Assembly (NCBI GenBank): GCA_963850915.1
Contig: CAWKND010000006.1
Coordinates: 248,001-312,000, forward strand
Length of the DNA stretch: 64,000 nucleotides
Reading direction: 5' to 3'
Origin: CAVTWH01 sp963850915
Lineage (GTDB): Bacteria > Actinomycetota > Actinomycetes > Mycobacteriales > Micromonosporaceae
Positions 1-8,273 of the stretch are shown here, piece after piece. The notes below the pieces were generated by a model. That model ran no database searches. It saw only the letters and a program-made list of their open reading frames with translations, and was not told the DNA's origin. The position numbers and the translations under genes are program-made. Position 1 is the first letter of the stretch, and each line of letters begins with the position of its first letter.

Positions 1-590
1 ATGGTGTCGCCGTAGTGCCGCTGGGTCTGCAGCCAGGCCGCCATGTCCAGCCCTGACCGGCGGGCCGCTCCCCGTTCGGCGAGTTCGTCGAGGACGTGGC
101 CGCGGACAAAGGTGAGCACGGTACCCACCTGGGCCAGTACCTCGTCGGGGGACAGGTTCAGCACGTCCACCGTCGCGTACGTCGCCTCCAGCCAGGCCAG
201 GCTGTTGGGCCCGAGTACCGGCCGGGTCGCCGGCAGTGTCGCCAGCCACGGGTGCCGCAGTGCCAACGCCCGGTTCGCCTCGGCGGCGGTACGCAGGTCC
301 GCCCGCCACTCGCCGGTGGGCTGCGGCGGCTCCCGCTCCCCGAAGGCGCTGTCCACCATCAGGTCGAACAGTTCGTCCTTACTCGTGATGTACCGGTAGA
401 GCGAAGTCGTCCCGGTACCCAGTTCGGCGGCGATCCGGCGCAGCGACACCGCCTCCAGGCCCTCGGCGTCGGCAACCCGGATGGCCGCGGCGGCGATGTC
501 GGCGCGGCTGTGGTTCGGGCGCGGCCCCCGGGCGGAGCGCTCCGGCCGCAGCCAGATCGGCAGCCGCACAGCCTTGTCGTCGGGCTCCAC
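1..590 (-). CDS. TetR family transcriptional regulator (3' end outside window)
   Basis: DNA-binding repressor of the TetR family, cut by the left edge of the window. The start is taken as GTG at 588-590, preceded by a GGAAGGGGAA ribosome-binding site. The N-terminal helix-turn-helix is clear: a segment reading 'RADIAAAAIRVADAEGLEAV' is followed by 'LRRIAAELGTGTTSLYRYI', the usual recognition helix. The following 120 or so residues are helical and resemble the TetR_C ligand domain. It is divergent from the alpha/beta hydrolase gene at 695, and two near-identical palindromes lie in the gap between them. I infer autoregulation and control of the hydrolase. The ligand is unknown. Confidence 0.85.
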   Translation of the reverse strand, partial: MEPDDKAVRLPIWLRPERSARGPRPNHSRADIAAAAIRVADAEGLEAVSLRRIAAELGTGTTSLYRYITSKDELFDLMVDSAFGEREPPQPTGEWRADLRTAAEANRALALRHPWLATLPATRPVLGPNSLAWLEATYATVDVLNLSPDEVLAQVGTVLTFVRGHVLDELAERGAARRSGLDMAAWLQTQRHYGDT

Positions 591-613
591 AGTTCCCCTT
601 CCGTCGCGTTATT

Positions 614-664
614 GCGAACAGTGTACGCGGTAAGCTACCGTCAACATATGCGAACACTGTTCCC
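614..664. promoter_or_regulatory. Two operator-like palindromes between divergent TetR and hydrolase genes
   Basis: Two copies of a palindromic element are visible: GCGAACAGTGTACGC at 614-628 and GCGAACACTGTTCCC at 650-664. Each is centred on ACA-N-TGT, and the centres are 36 bp apart. Paired dyads in a divergent TetR/target promoter are the classic position for TetR operators. Assignment to this TetR protein is by position only. Confidence 0.65.
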
Positions 665-694
665 GGGTAATTTTGCGAAGAGGGGCGGACAGCG

Positions 695-1555
695 GTGAAC
701 GGGTACCGGAAGGGCTCGGTCCGCTCCGCCGACGGCACCGTCATCGGCTACCGGCAGTACGGCAGCGGCCCCGCGCTCCTGCTCGTCCACGGCGGAATGC
801 TTGCCGCGCAACACTTCACGAAGCTCGCGGTCGCGCTATCCACCGACTTCACCGTCTGCGTACCGGATCGGCGAGGTAGGGGCATGAGCGGCCCACACGG
901 CCAGGACTACGGCGTGCTGCGCGAAGTCGAGGACATCCGGGCGCTGGCCACCGGGACCGGCGCTACCCAGGCCTTCGGCCTCAGCTCCGGCGCGCTCATC
1001 CTGCTGCGCACCGCACTCGAGACGCCCGCCGCCGAAGCTTCTGCGCTGGAGCGGATCGCGCTCTACGAACCACCGCTGTCGGTGAACGGCTCGGTTCCGA
1101 CGTGGTGGCTGCCGCGCTTCGACCGGGAGATCGCGGCCGGTCGGCCCGCCTCGGCTCTGGTCACCGCGTTCAAAGGAATGGGCAACAATCCGGTCTTCGC
1201 CCGGATTCCGCGGCCGGTCCTGGCACCGCTGCTGGCGCTCGGCGCGCGGCTACAGCGTGGGCCGGCTGAGGACGAGGTGCCGATCGCCGAGCTGATCCCG
1301 ACGCAGCACTACGACTTGCGCATCGTGGCCGAGCTGGCCGACACCGCAGCGGATTACGCGGTACTCGACGCGGAGGTGCTGCTGCTCGGCGGTACGAAGA
1401 GCGCGGGGTACCTCACCGTCGCCCTGGACGAGTTGGCCTCGGTGCTGCCACACGCCCGCCGGGTCACCCTCCCGGGCCTCGGCCACGACGGGCCGGAGGA
1501 CGACGGCGATCCAGCACGGGTGGCCGAGGTACTGCGCGGATTCTTCCTCCGCTAG
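695..1555 (+). CDS. Alpha/beta hydrolase
   Basis: Soluble alpha/beta-hydrolase-fold protein of 286 residues. The GTG start at 695 follows AGGGGCGG at 681-688. The N-terminus shows the oxyanion segment 'LLLVHGG' and 'PDRRGRGMSG'. The nucleophile elbow is atypical: at about residue 100 I read GLSSGA, a G-x-S-x-G motif. A late 'LPGLGHDGPED' supplies the catalytic His. The substrate is unknown. It is transcribed away from the TetR gene with which it shares the promoter region. Its last four bases overlap the convergent membrane gene at 1552. Confidence 0.85.
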   Translation: MNGYRKGSVRSADGTVIGYRQYGSGPALLLVHGGMLAAQHFTKLAVALSTDFTVCVPDRRGRGMSGPHGQDYGVLREVEDIRALATGTGATQAFGLSSGALILLRTALETPAAEASALERIALYEPPLSVNGSVPTWWLPRFDREIAAGRPASALVTAFKGMGNNPVFARIPRPVLAPLLALGARLQRGPAEDEVPIAELIPTQHYDLRIVAELADTAADYAVLDAEVLLLGGTKSAGYLTVALDELASVLPHARRVTLPGLGHDGPEDDGDPARVAEVLRGFFLR

Positions 1556-2481
1556 GTTCGGCCGGCCGCCCGGGCCTGGCGCAGCCGGGCGGCCAGCGCC
1601 GCGCCGGCACAGCCGAGCACGCCGGTCAGCAGCGGGACGAGCAGCAGGAGCACCATGGCCGACCCGAGGTTGTCGCTCACCGCGTAGGTGGCCAGATCGG
1701 GTGCGCCGCTGGCCGCGAAGTCGCGGAGCTGGCCGGCGTCATAGGGCCGACCCGCGGTCAACAGCGTGTCGCCCGCCAGCGCCACGAACAGCGCCAGCCC
1801 GGCGATCACCGCGGCCAGCACCGCGACGCGGCGTCCGGCGGTGGCCGTCCCGCTCTGCCACGCACCGGCCGCACCCACGGCGAGTGCGGCCGCCGGAATG
1901 GCCAGCAGCAACAGCATCAGCGCCGGCTCAGCCGGGTGAGCGACCATCACCAGCGCTACCGCGAACCACAGGGCGGCCACCGCGAGCCCGGCGACGAGAC
2001 CAGACCGGGCGGCCCCACGGTGCCGCACAATCAGGATGACAATCACCGTGTACGCGGCCAGCACGCCCACAAACGCCGCCACCTCGACCCAGGTACCGGC
2101 CCCCGTCACAAGTCCGGGGTACTGCACCAGCCCGTACCCGACTAGCCCTACGGAGCCGGCCGCGCCGGCGAGTACCAGTGCCAGTACCGGCCGGCCGAAG
2201 TCGCCCCGCCGTGGGGGTACCAGGATGACCGCTCGCAGGCAGCCCCAGACGAACCGCAGCCGGGCCGCCCGGCCGGCCACGCTCGCCAGCTCGCCGACCA
2301 TCGCCTGGCCCCACTCGGCCCGGTCGCCGTCCAGCAGCCGGATGGTGAAGTCGAGTACAACCGTTGGTAGATCGGGCCTCTGCGCGTCCGGCGCCACCGG
2401 AGCCTGGGCCCGGCGGCGTAGCAGGGCGAACAGTATCGCGGACAGGCCGGCACCGACGAGTGCGAGATTCAGTGCGAGCAT
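1552..2481 (-). CDS. Multi-pass membrane protein of unknown function
   Basis: 309 residues. An N-terminal transmembrane helix is followed by a short amphipathic segment with 'AEWGQAMVGELASV' and 'RAARLRFVWGCLRAV'. This motif recurs in actinobacterial membrane proteins next to transport or sigma-factor genes. About seven hydrophobic helices follow. No catalytic motif is visible. The protein ends in a short Arg-rich tail. Start is ATG at 2479-2481. It is convergent with, and overlaps by 4 bp, the hydrolase gene upstream. Function not assigned. Confidence 0.7.
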   Translation of the reverse strand: MLALNLALVGAGLSAILFALLRRRAQAPVAPDAQRPDLPTVVLDFTIRLLDGDRAEWGQAMVGELASVAGRAARLRFVWGCLRAVILVPPRRGDFGRPVLALVLAGAAGSVGLVGYGLVQYPGLVTGAGTWVEVAAFVGVLAAYTVIVILIVRHRGAARSGLVAGLAVAALWFAVALVMVAHPAEPALMLLLLAIPAAALAVGAAGAWQSGTATAGRRVAVLAAVIAGLALFVALAGDTLLTAGRPYDAGQLRDFAASGAPDLATYAVSDNLGSAMVLLLLVPLLTGVLGCAGAALAARLRQARAAGRT

Positions 2482-2576
2482 CAGGCGCCGCCGAGAAGTG
2501 GATTGTGGGCTGTCCGGCAGTTGCGCTTCACTCCGATAACTCTACTCATATAGAGAAATCGCGCAAGACCTCGCGG

Positions 2577-3110
2577 CTACTCCCCGGTGGCGCCGTCGAC
2601 AGACTCTCGGAGCAGGTCGGCGTGGCCATTGTGCCGGGCGTACTCCTCGATCATGTGGGTCAGGATCCAGCGCAGGCTGGGTGCCTGTCCGTCGGGCCAG
2701 GTACGCCGGGCCAGCTGCCCGAGGTCGCCGCCGGCCAGTGCCTCGGCGACCAGCACACGGGACTGTTCCACCGCGTCCTGCCACAGGGCGTGCAGCTGCT
2801 CGGGCGTGTCCAACGCCGCCGAGTGCCAGTCCCAGTCGTTGTCCGCCTTCCAGTCCACCGCGTCCCATGGCGGCTGCCGCTCCCGTCCGTGCAGCCACCG
2901 GGAGAACCAGTCGCTCTCGACGTAGGCCAGGTGTTTGAGTATGCCGCCGAGGGTCATCGACGAGGCCGCGGTGGTTGCCCGCAGGCCGGCCGCGTCGAGC
3001 CCGGCGCACTTCCACGCCAGGGTGGCGCGCTGGAAGTCCAGGAAACCAAGGAGGGTAGCGGTCTCGTCGGCTGCGAGTGGTGGTTCGGGCCGGCCCTGCT
3101 CGTCGATCAC
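2577..3110 (-). CDS. DinB/DUF664 family protein
   Basis: 177-residue protein of the DinB four-helix superfamily (DUF664 type). An early 'TLLGFLDFQRATLAWKCAGL' helix is followed by 'TLGGILKHLAYVESDWF', which carries the conserved His of the family, and a third His-rich segment 'RWILTHMIEEYARHNGHADLL'. The spaced histidines fit the metal-binding triad known from DinB-fold proteins. Relatives include mycothiol- or bacillithiol-dependent transferases, but the substrate cannot be told here. The start is GTG at 3110 without a strong Shine-Dalgarno. Confidence 0.85.
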   Translation of the reverse strand: MIDEQGRPEPPLAADETATLLGFLDFQRATLAWKCAGLDAAGLRATTAASSMTLGGILKHLAYVESDWFSRWLHGRERQPPWDAVDWKADNDWDWHSAALDTPEQLHALWQDAVEQSRVLVAEALAGGDLGQLARRTWPDGQAPSLRWILTHMIEEYARHNGHADLLRESVDGATGE

Positions 3111-3158
3111 GGTGGTGACTCTATCGCCGCACCCGTGGCTTGCCTGGCGTCCTGGACC

Positions 3159-4157
3159 TCAGGACTGCTCGGCCGCGTCCTCGTCCAGCACTGTGACGGT
3201 CACCTTCCCGCGCGCGTGCCCGCTCTCCACGTGGCGTAGGCCCGTCGCGGTGTCGGCCAACGGGTAGGCCCGGTCGAGTACCGAGACAAGCTTGCCCTGC
3301 TCGACGAGTCCGGTGAGGGTCAACAGGTCCGCGCGGTTCTGCTTGGCCCCGAGTGGCCGGAGGTGTTGGCGTACCAGGCCGTTGACGATCGCCACCCGTA
3401 CCATGCCGCCGGCCGCGCCGATCACCCGGCCGGGTGACCCGCCACCGTTGGCCACCAGCGTCCCGGTCCCGGTCAGCGCCCGCCGCAGCTGGCTCAGTGG
3501 CCGGTTGCCGACGTTGTCCAGGATCACGTCGTAGCGGGTACGGCCGTCAGTGAAGTCTGCCGCGGTGTAGTCGACCACGTGGGCCGCGCCGAGCGAGCGG
3601 ACCAGCTCCACATTGCCGGTACCGCACACGCCGGTAACCTCCGCGCCCAGTGCGACCGCGAGCTGGATGGCATAGGTACCAACGCCACCGGCGGCCCCGT
3701 TGACCAGTACCCGGGTACCGGCGCCAACCTTGCCGACGTCACGGATTCCTTGCAGGGCGGTCAGCGCCGCCATCGGAATCGCCGCTGCCTGGGCAAAACT
3801 GAGGTCGGCAGGCTTGGGTACCAGCCGGTCCGCTCCGGCCCGCGCGTACTCGGCGAACGCGCCGTGGCAGAAGCCGAGTACCTCGTCGCCGGGGCGCAGC
3901 CCGTGCACGCCGGTACCGACGGCGGCCACCTGTCCCGCCACGTCGACCCCGGCCACCCGTGCCTTCGGTCTGGTGAGCCCCATTCCCAACAGTCGTGCGA
4001 CAAGCGGATCGCCGCGCAGCACATGCCAGTCATAGGGATTGAGCGCTGCGGCGTGTACCCGGACCAGTACCTCGTCCGCCCCGATCTGTGGCGGGTCGAT
4101 GTCGACCAGTTGGAGTACCTCCGGCGGACCGAACCGTTCCTGGACGATCGCCTTCAT
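3159..4157 (-). CDS. NADP-dependent zinc-less alcohol dehydrogenase / quinone oxidoreductase
   Basis: 332-residue medium-chain dehydrogenase/reductase. The N-terminal GroES-like barrel contains 'AALNPYDWHVLRGDP'. The Rossmann domain shows the nucleotide-binding 'GAAGGVGTYAIQLA' at about residue 154. The catalytic-zinc Cys/His set of alcohol dehydrogenases is missing, which places it with the quinone oxidoreductase (zeta-crystallin-like) branch. Probable role is NAD(P)H-dependent reduction of quinones or enones in the cytosol. The ATG start at 4157 has GGGAG upstream. It lies in tandem with the MOSC gene but separated by about 80 bp. Confidence 0.9.
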   Translation of the reverse strand: MKAIVQERFGPPEVLQLVDIDPPQIGADEVLVRVHAAALNPYDWHVLRGDPLVARLLGMGLTRPKARVAGVDVAGQVAAVGTGVHGLRPGDEVLGFCHGAFAEYARAGADRLVPKPADLSFAQAAAIPMAALTALQGIRDVGKVGAGTRVLVNGAAGGVGTYAIQLAVALGAEVTGVCGTGNVELVRSLGAAHVVDYTAADFTDGRTRYDVILDNVGNRPLSQLRRALTGTGTLVANGGGSPGRVIGAAGGMVRVAIVNGLVRQHLRPLGAKQNRADLLTLTGLVEQGKLVSVLDRAYPLADTATGLRHVESGHARGKVTVTVLDEDAAEQS

Positions 4158-4237
4158 CGGGTCTCCCTCGTCGCCACGGCATCCCGCAGGTGCGAGTCAG
4201 GGTAGGCGACACCGTCCAGCCCACACTTCACCGCTCG

Positions 4238-4711
4238 TCAGGTACCGATGGCGACCTGGACCGGGCCGACGCGGAGCGTACCGTCGTCCAGTGGCGTACA
4301 CCGGATGCCGCCTTTGCCGCGCAGTGCCCGCCACGCGCCCGGACCGATCGTGACGTCCATCCAGGCGCACGGATTGGCGGGTCGCCGGACCCGCAGCCGG
4401 ACCGGGCCGTCCCCCGAATCCAGGATCAGCACCGAACCCACCAGCTCGTCCACGGCGATACCGCGAACCATGATGTTGCGGCGGACCTGAACCAGGTCGG
4501 AGCCGGCCGGCAGCGACTCCTCCGCGATCACCGTCACGCTGGCGTCCCGGTGGGCCGGCTTGCCGAAGTACCGGTCGCCGACGATGCCCAGGCCGGCCCG
4601 GATCCGGATCTGGTCGACCAGCTCGCCCGGTACCGCCGGCGCCGGACCGTCGGCGGGCCGGCCGACGTACCGGTGTATCGGTGAGGCCAGCAGCTGCACG
4701 ATCTCGGACAT
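4238..4711 (-). CDS. MOSC domain-containing protein
   Basis: 157-residue single-domain MOSC protein. I place the start at the ATG at 4709-4711. The open frame extends far upstream, but that portion is antisense to the LPXTG gene. Visible family features are 'GDRYFGKPAH' near residue 45, 'RRNIMVRGIAVDELVG' in the middle, and the conserved Cys in 'RPANPCAWMD'. MOSC domains carry the sulfur-transfer chemistry of molybdenum cofactor sulfurases and of mARC-type and YiiM-type enzymes. No molybdoenzyme is adjacent, so the partner is unknown. Confidence 0.88.
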   Translation of the reverse strand: MSEIVQLLASPIHRYVGRPADGPAPAVPGELVDQIRIRAGLGIVGDRYFGKPAHRDASVTVIAEESLPAGSDLVQVRRNIMVRGIAVDELVGSVLILDSGDGPVRLRVRRPANPCAWMDVTIGPGAWRALRGKGGIRCTPLDDGTLRVGPVQVAIGT

Positions 4712-4852
4712 GTCAGCAAGCCTACGAGCGGTGTGCTGCGGCCCGTCCGCGCTGCCCGCCACCCTCATCCGAGTGATCGGCAGCGATCGGCCGTCTCCCT
4801 GGTGATGACGGCTCGTTGACCTGACCGGATTGTCTGATTCAGGGAGTGTGGC

Positions 4853-6034
4853 ATGGGTGGGACTGGAAGCGCGGCCGTGCGCACCTGGCGGGTGCTGGTC
4901 GCTGTCGGGTTGGCAGGCACCGCTTGCCTTGCGGTCGCCACGCCCGCGGCCGCGGCGACAACCGTGGTGACCGCGCAGTCGTTGGCCGGCTGGTCGGTGG
5001 TTACCAACCACGCGGCCGACCGCCCGTACTCCGCGGCCAACGTCAATCCGGCCTCCACCGCCCGCTTCGCCTTCGTGCAGGGCCCGCCCGGACAGCCCGC
5101 CGGAACCGGAAGCCTCCAGATGGCGGTCGGACCCGAACCCAACTCGCGAATCTCCGCACTCGCGCCGTCGCTCGTGGGTGAGACGCTCGACAGCATCACC
5201 TCGATGTCGTACTCGACCTTCGGTACGCACGGCGGCGCCGGCAACGTCCCGCAGCCGCCCAACCTGAAGTTCTCCGTCGTCACCGCCGCCTTCGGCTTCC
5301 GGACTCTGGTCTTCGAGCCGGCCCGCCCGACACAAACGCCCCGGCCAGTCCTGAACGCCTGGCAGACCTGGAATCCGATGACCGGGCTGTGGTGGGTCAA
5401 CGCCTTCCCCAACACCAGCCCCTGCGGCCAGTCCAACCCGTGCCCCTTCGACCAGTTCAAGACCGCGGTCGGCGGCAGTACCCAGGTCGGCGAGGCCTAC
5501 TTCGAGATGGGCGACTCGGCGACGGGCTTCTCCGGCGCCGCCGAGTTCCTCGACAATGTCGAGTTCAACGGCGCGTTCTTCGACTTCGAACCCACTGCCG
5601 GCCCGCCGCCGAACATCCCCGAGATCGTCGATGAAACACCGGTCGTCACGGAGAAGGCTCCGACCGTGGCTCCCGGCGCCCAACAGGTCATCACCGCGAC
5701 CGGGTTCCTCGCCGGCGAAGAGGTCATCCTGACCGTCAACTCGCCGACCCTCACGCTCGGCCCGGAGGTCGCAGACCAGACCGGTACCGTCACGTTCCGC
5801 TTCACCGTGCCGGCGGACTTCCCGACCGGTACGCACCGCGCGGTACTGCGTGGCGCGGTCTCCGGCCGGGAACTCGCCATCGCCTTCGCGGTGAAGCCAC
5901 AACTGCCGGTCACCGGCGCGCTGCCACGATGGCTGCTCCCGACCGGTGGCACGCTGCTCTGCCTCGGCCTGTTGCTCCTCGTCGCCACCCGGGTACGCAC
6001 CGGACGCCGGGGTCTGCCGCTCCGGACGCCCTGA
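4853..6034 (+). CDS. Secreted LPXTG-anchored surface protein
   Basis: 393 residues. There is a signal peptide (basic start, hydrophobic stretch, cut near 'ATPAAAATT') and an extracellular body of about 220 residues with no family I recognise. A beta-sandwich-like region follows ('ITATGFLAGEEVILTV', typical of bacterial Ig-like/Big repeats). At about residue 351 comes LPVTG, then a membrane helix and an Arg-rich tail, the canonical sortase sorting signal. The protein should therefore be covalently attached to peptidoglycan by a sortase encoded elsewhere. A pair of cysteines near 'SPCGQSNPCPFDQF' may form a disulfide. Confidence 0.85.
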   Translation: MGGTGSAAVRTWRVLVAVGLAGTACLAVATPAAAATTVVTAQSLAGWSVVTNHAADRPYSAANVNPASTARFAFVQGPPGQPAGTGSLQMAVGPEPNSRISALAPSLVGETLDSITSMSYSTFGTHGGAGNVPQPPNLKFSVVTAAFGFRTLVFEPARPTQTPRPVLNAWQTWNPMTGLWWVNAFPNTSPCGQSNPCPFDQFKTAVGGSTQVGEAYFEMGDSATGFSGAAEFLDNVEFNGAFFDFEPTAGPPPNIPEIVDETPVVTEKAPTVAPGAQQVITATGFLAGEEVILTVNSPTLTLGPEVADQTGTVTFRFTVPADFPTGTHRAVLRGAVSGRELAIAFAVKPQLPVTGALPRWLLPTGGTLLCLGLLLLVATRVRTGRRGLPLRTP

Positions 6035-6093
6035 CACCTGTCGCCTCGGGCTGCGGCAGCGCCAGGATGACCGTCCCGCAGGCCTTGCCGCGG

Positions 6094-7095
6094 TCAGCCG
6101 GTGGCGAGGAGGCGCTCCAGCCAGCTGCGCCGCGCCGCGACGGCGGCCTCACTGATCCGCGCCTCGGGGACTTCCCGGTCGAAGGCGTGGAATCCGCCGG
6201 GCCACACGTGCAGCTCGGCCTCGCCGCCGGCCTGCCAGATCCGGCCGGCGTAGGCGACGATTTCGTCACGTAGGCACTCGGCGGAGCCGACATCGAGGAA
6301 CGCGGGCGGCAGGCGTGTCAGGTCGGTGGCGCGGGCGGGCGCAGCGTACTGCGGCACCTCCGCTCCGCCGTGAACGTCGCCGAGCAGCGCGCCCCAGCCG
6401 AACAGGTTGTAGCTGCGATTCCAGAATTCGACCGCATCCATCTGCATTGCCGAGGCGCTGTCGTTGCGGTCGTCGAGCATAGGGGCCATCAGCAGCTGGC
6501 CGAGCAGGCGGGGACCGCCCTTGTCGCGCACGGTCAGGGCGAGCGCGGCGCTCAGGCCGCCGCCGGCACTGTAGCCCGCGACGACGATGCGCTCCGGATC
6601 GATACCGAGTTGGTCCGCGTGCTCGGCGACCCACAGCAGACCGGCGTGGGCGTCGTTGATCTGGGCGGGGTAGGGGTGCTCGGGCGCCAGCCGGTAGCCG
6701 AGCGAGATCAGCGTGGCCCCGAACCGCTCGGCCGTCTCGAGCACCTGATCGAGCCCGATGCGGTGATCGTTGCAGAAGAAGCCGCCGCCGTGCATGAAGT
6801 AGAGCACCGGCCGCGCTGCGGGTGCGCCAGCGGGCGTACAGATCAGCAGCGGGACCTCGGGATCGCCGTCCCGGCCGGGCACCGAGGCCTGCGAGACGAT
6901 GAAGCGCCCGCCGTGACTGAGATCCTCAATCCCCGCGACCGCGGCGTCGACCTCCGTCCGGATCCGCGACAGCACTTCGCGGGTCATCGGCTCTATCACC
7001 GGATCCTCTGCCAGGTAGCCGTCGTAGGCGACCTGAAGCTCGGCATCGAGTGGTACGGGCGGGGCGAACACGGTCTTGCCCGGCTCAGGAGTCAC
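6094..7095 (-). CDS. Alpha/beta hydrolase fold-3 (HSL-like) esterase
   Basis: 333-residue esterase of the hormone-sensitive-lipase group. It shows the diagnostic 'YFMHGGGFF' oxyanion motif near residue 100 and the nucleophile elbow GYSAGGG near residue 168. The acid 'DVGSAECLRDE' and the C-terminal His in 'GGFHAFD' complete the triad. Cytosolic, no signal peptide. It likely hydrolyses short-chain esters. It converges with the LPXTG gene and diverges from the sigma factor gene at 7466. Confidence 0.92.
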   Translation of the reverse strand: MTPEPGKTVFAPPVPLDAELQVAYDGYLAEDPVIEPMTREVLSRIRTEVDAAVAGIEDLSHGGRFIVSQASVPGRDGDPEVPLLICTPAGAPAARPVLYFMHGGGFFCNDHRIGLDQVLETAERFGATLISLGYRLAPEHPYPAQINDAHAGLLWVAEHADQLGIDPERIVVAGYSAGGGLSAALALTVRDKGGPRLLGQLLMAPMLDDRNDSASAMQMDAVEFWNRSYNLFGWGALLGDVHGGAEVPQYAAPARATDLTRLPPAFLDVGSAECLRDEIVAYAGRIWQAGGEAELHVWPGGFHAFDREVPEARISEAAVAARRSWLERLLATG

Positions 7096-7465
7096 GCGCG
7101 CACGCTAGCGCCCGCGTTCCCTTCGCGCCATTCGATTTCGATACCTCGCCGACGGCGCAGCGGCGTCGACAGCAGGCAGTGCCGCGATCTCGCTGAACTG
7201 TCCCGGGGTAGAGCGCGTGACGGTACCGCTCGACGATGGGCGCGGAAGATTTCGGCAGCGGAGTGCAGCGGACAGCAGCCGTCGCGGGTGTCTGATGCAG
7301 CGACCAAGCCGCTGGAACAACAGATCGCCGCAGGGGAAGGCTGACGTGACCACAATGCCCTTCACGCCGCCGGTACGCGATGGTGCCGATCCGCCGCTCC
7401 GTGCCGACCCGCCGGTCCGTGCCCCAGCGGGCGTGCCGGCCACTACGCGCGGGGGAGCAGGAACC

Positions 7466-7939
7466 GTGAACGAGGACTTCGAAGCCTTCTACGGAGCCAA
7501 CTTCCAACGACTGGTGGTTGGTCTGCTCGCGTACACCGGCGACCTGGCCCAGGCCCAGGATCTCGCCCAGGAGGCCTTCTGCCGCGCGTTACTTCGCTGG
7601 CGGAAGGTTGCCCGGTATGACGACCCGGTCGCCTGGGTACGCCGGGTCGCCTGGAACCTGGCCGCGAGTCGATGGCAGCGCAACCGGATCGCCCGCCGGC
7701 ATCTGCTTGCCGGGCGGGAGCAGAGCATGCCGCCGCCGAGCCCGGACCGGGTGGCGCTGGACACTGCTCTGGCGAGGCTGCCGGCCAACCAGCGCCGCGC
7801 CATCATCCTGTTCTACCTGGCTGACATGTCCGTTGCGGACATCGCCGCGCAGGAGGGCAGCCCCGAAGGTACCGTGCGGTCGCTTCTGCATCGGGGCCGC
7901 GCCGCGCTCGCCATCCACCTCGCCGACCACGACGCCTGA
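7466..7939 (+). CDS. RNA polymerase sigma factor, SigE/ECF family
   Basis: ECF sigma factor of 157 residues from the GTG at 7466, chosen for the strong GGGGGAGCAGGA at 7451-7462. A GTG at 7348 with GGGGAAGG upstream is an alternative that would add 39 mostly Pro/Arg residues. Sigma-2 region: 'GDLAQAQDLAQEAFCRALLRW' (read in parts). Sigma-4 helix-turn-helix: 'MSVADIAAQEGSPEGTVRSL'. It is followed 12 bp later by a membrane-protein gene fragment, which suggests a sigma/anti-sigma-like unit resembling the pair at 17046-18829. Confidence 0.88.
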   Translation: MNEDFEAFYGANFQRLVVGLLAYTGDLAQAQDLAQEAFCRALLRWRKVARYDDPVAWVRRVAWNLAASRWQRNRIARRHLLAGREQSMPPPSPDRVALDTALARLPANQRRAIILFYLADMSVADIAAQEGSPEGTVRSLLHRGRAALAIHLADHDA

Positions 7940-7951
7940 CAGGAGCCCGCC

Positions 7952-8269
7952 ATGTCTGAGTTTTCGCCCGACGACCCGCTGGTGGGAGTCTTCGACCGGT
8001 ACCAGTCCGAGGTCTCCCCGGACATCCTGCCGGCGTCCGCCGCCGTGTACGCCGGCGCCCGGCACCGCCGTCGGGTCCGGTCGACGGGGATTGCCATCGC
8101 GGTGGCGGTGGCGGTCGCCGCGACGCCGGTCGCGGTCACAGCCGTCGACCGACACCGGGTGGGGTCGGGGGTACCGGGGATGATCGTCGGGGCGGTACCA
8201 ACCGGAACCGGGATGCTGCAGTGCTCGGGCGGCGGGGTACCTGTGCAGGTGCCGCCGTCGCCGAACTAG
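7952..8269 (+). CDS. N-terminal part of a sigma-linked membrane/propeller protein (truncated)
   Basis: 105 residues. A short cytoplasmic segment ('DPLVGVFDRYQSEVSPDILP') is followed by an Arg-rich stop and one membrane helix, then an outer segment ending at a stop at 8267-8269. The sequence 'AVYAGARHRRRVRSTGIAIA' resembles the juxtamembrane region of proteins encoded directly after SigE-type sigma factors. Downstream DNA to 9147 still encodes propeller-like sequence in shifting frames. I read this as the 5' part of one disrupted gene rather than a complete small gene. Confidence 0.55.
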   Translation: MSEFSPDDPLVGVFDRYQSEVSPDILPASAAVYAGARHRRRVRSTGIAIAVAVAVAATPVAVTAVDRHRVGSGVPGMIVGAVPTGTGMLQCSGGGVPVQVPPSPN

Positions 8270-8273
8270 GGCG

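Noticed and set aside
4712..6037. Long minus-strand open frame extending the MOSC gene to nearly 600 residues
   Set aside because: The extension is antisense to the LPXTG gene, whose signal peptide and sorting signal are clear. It is Arg/Gly/Glu-rich without domains. The MOSC start at 4711 gives a normal family length.
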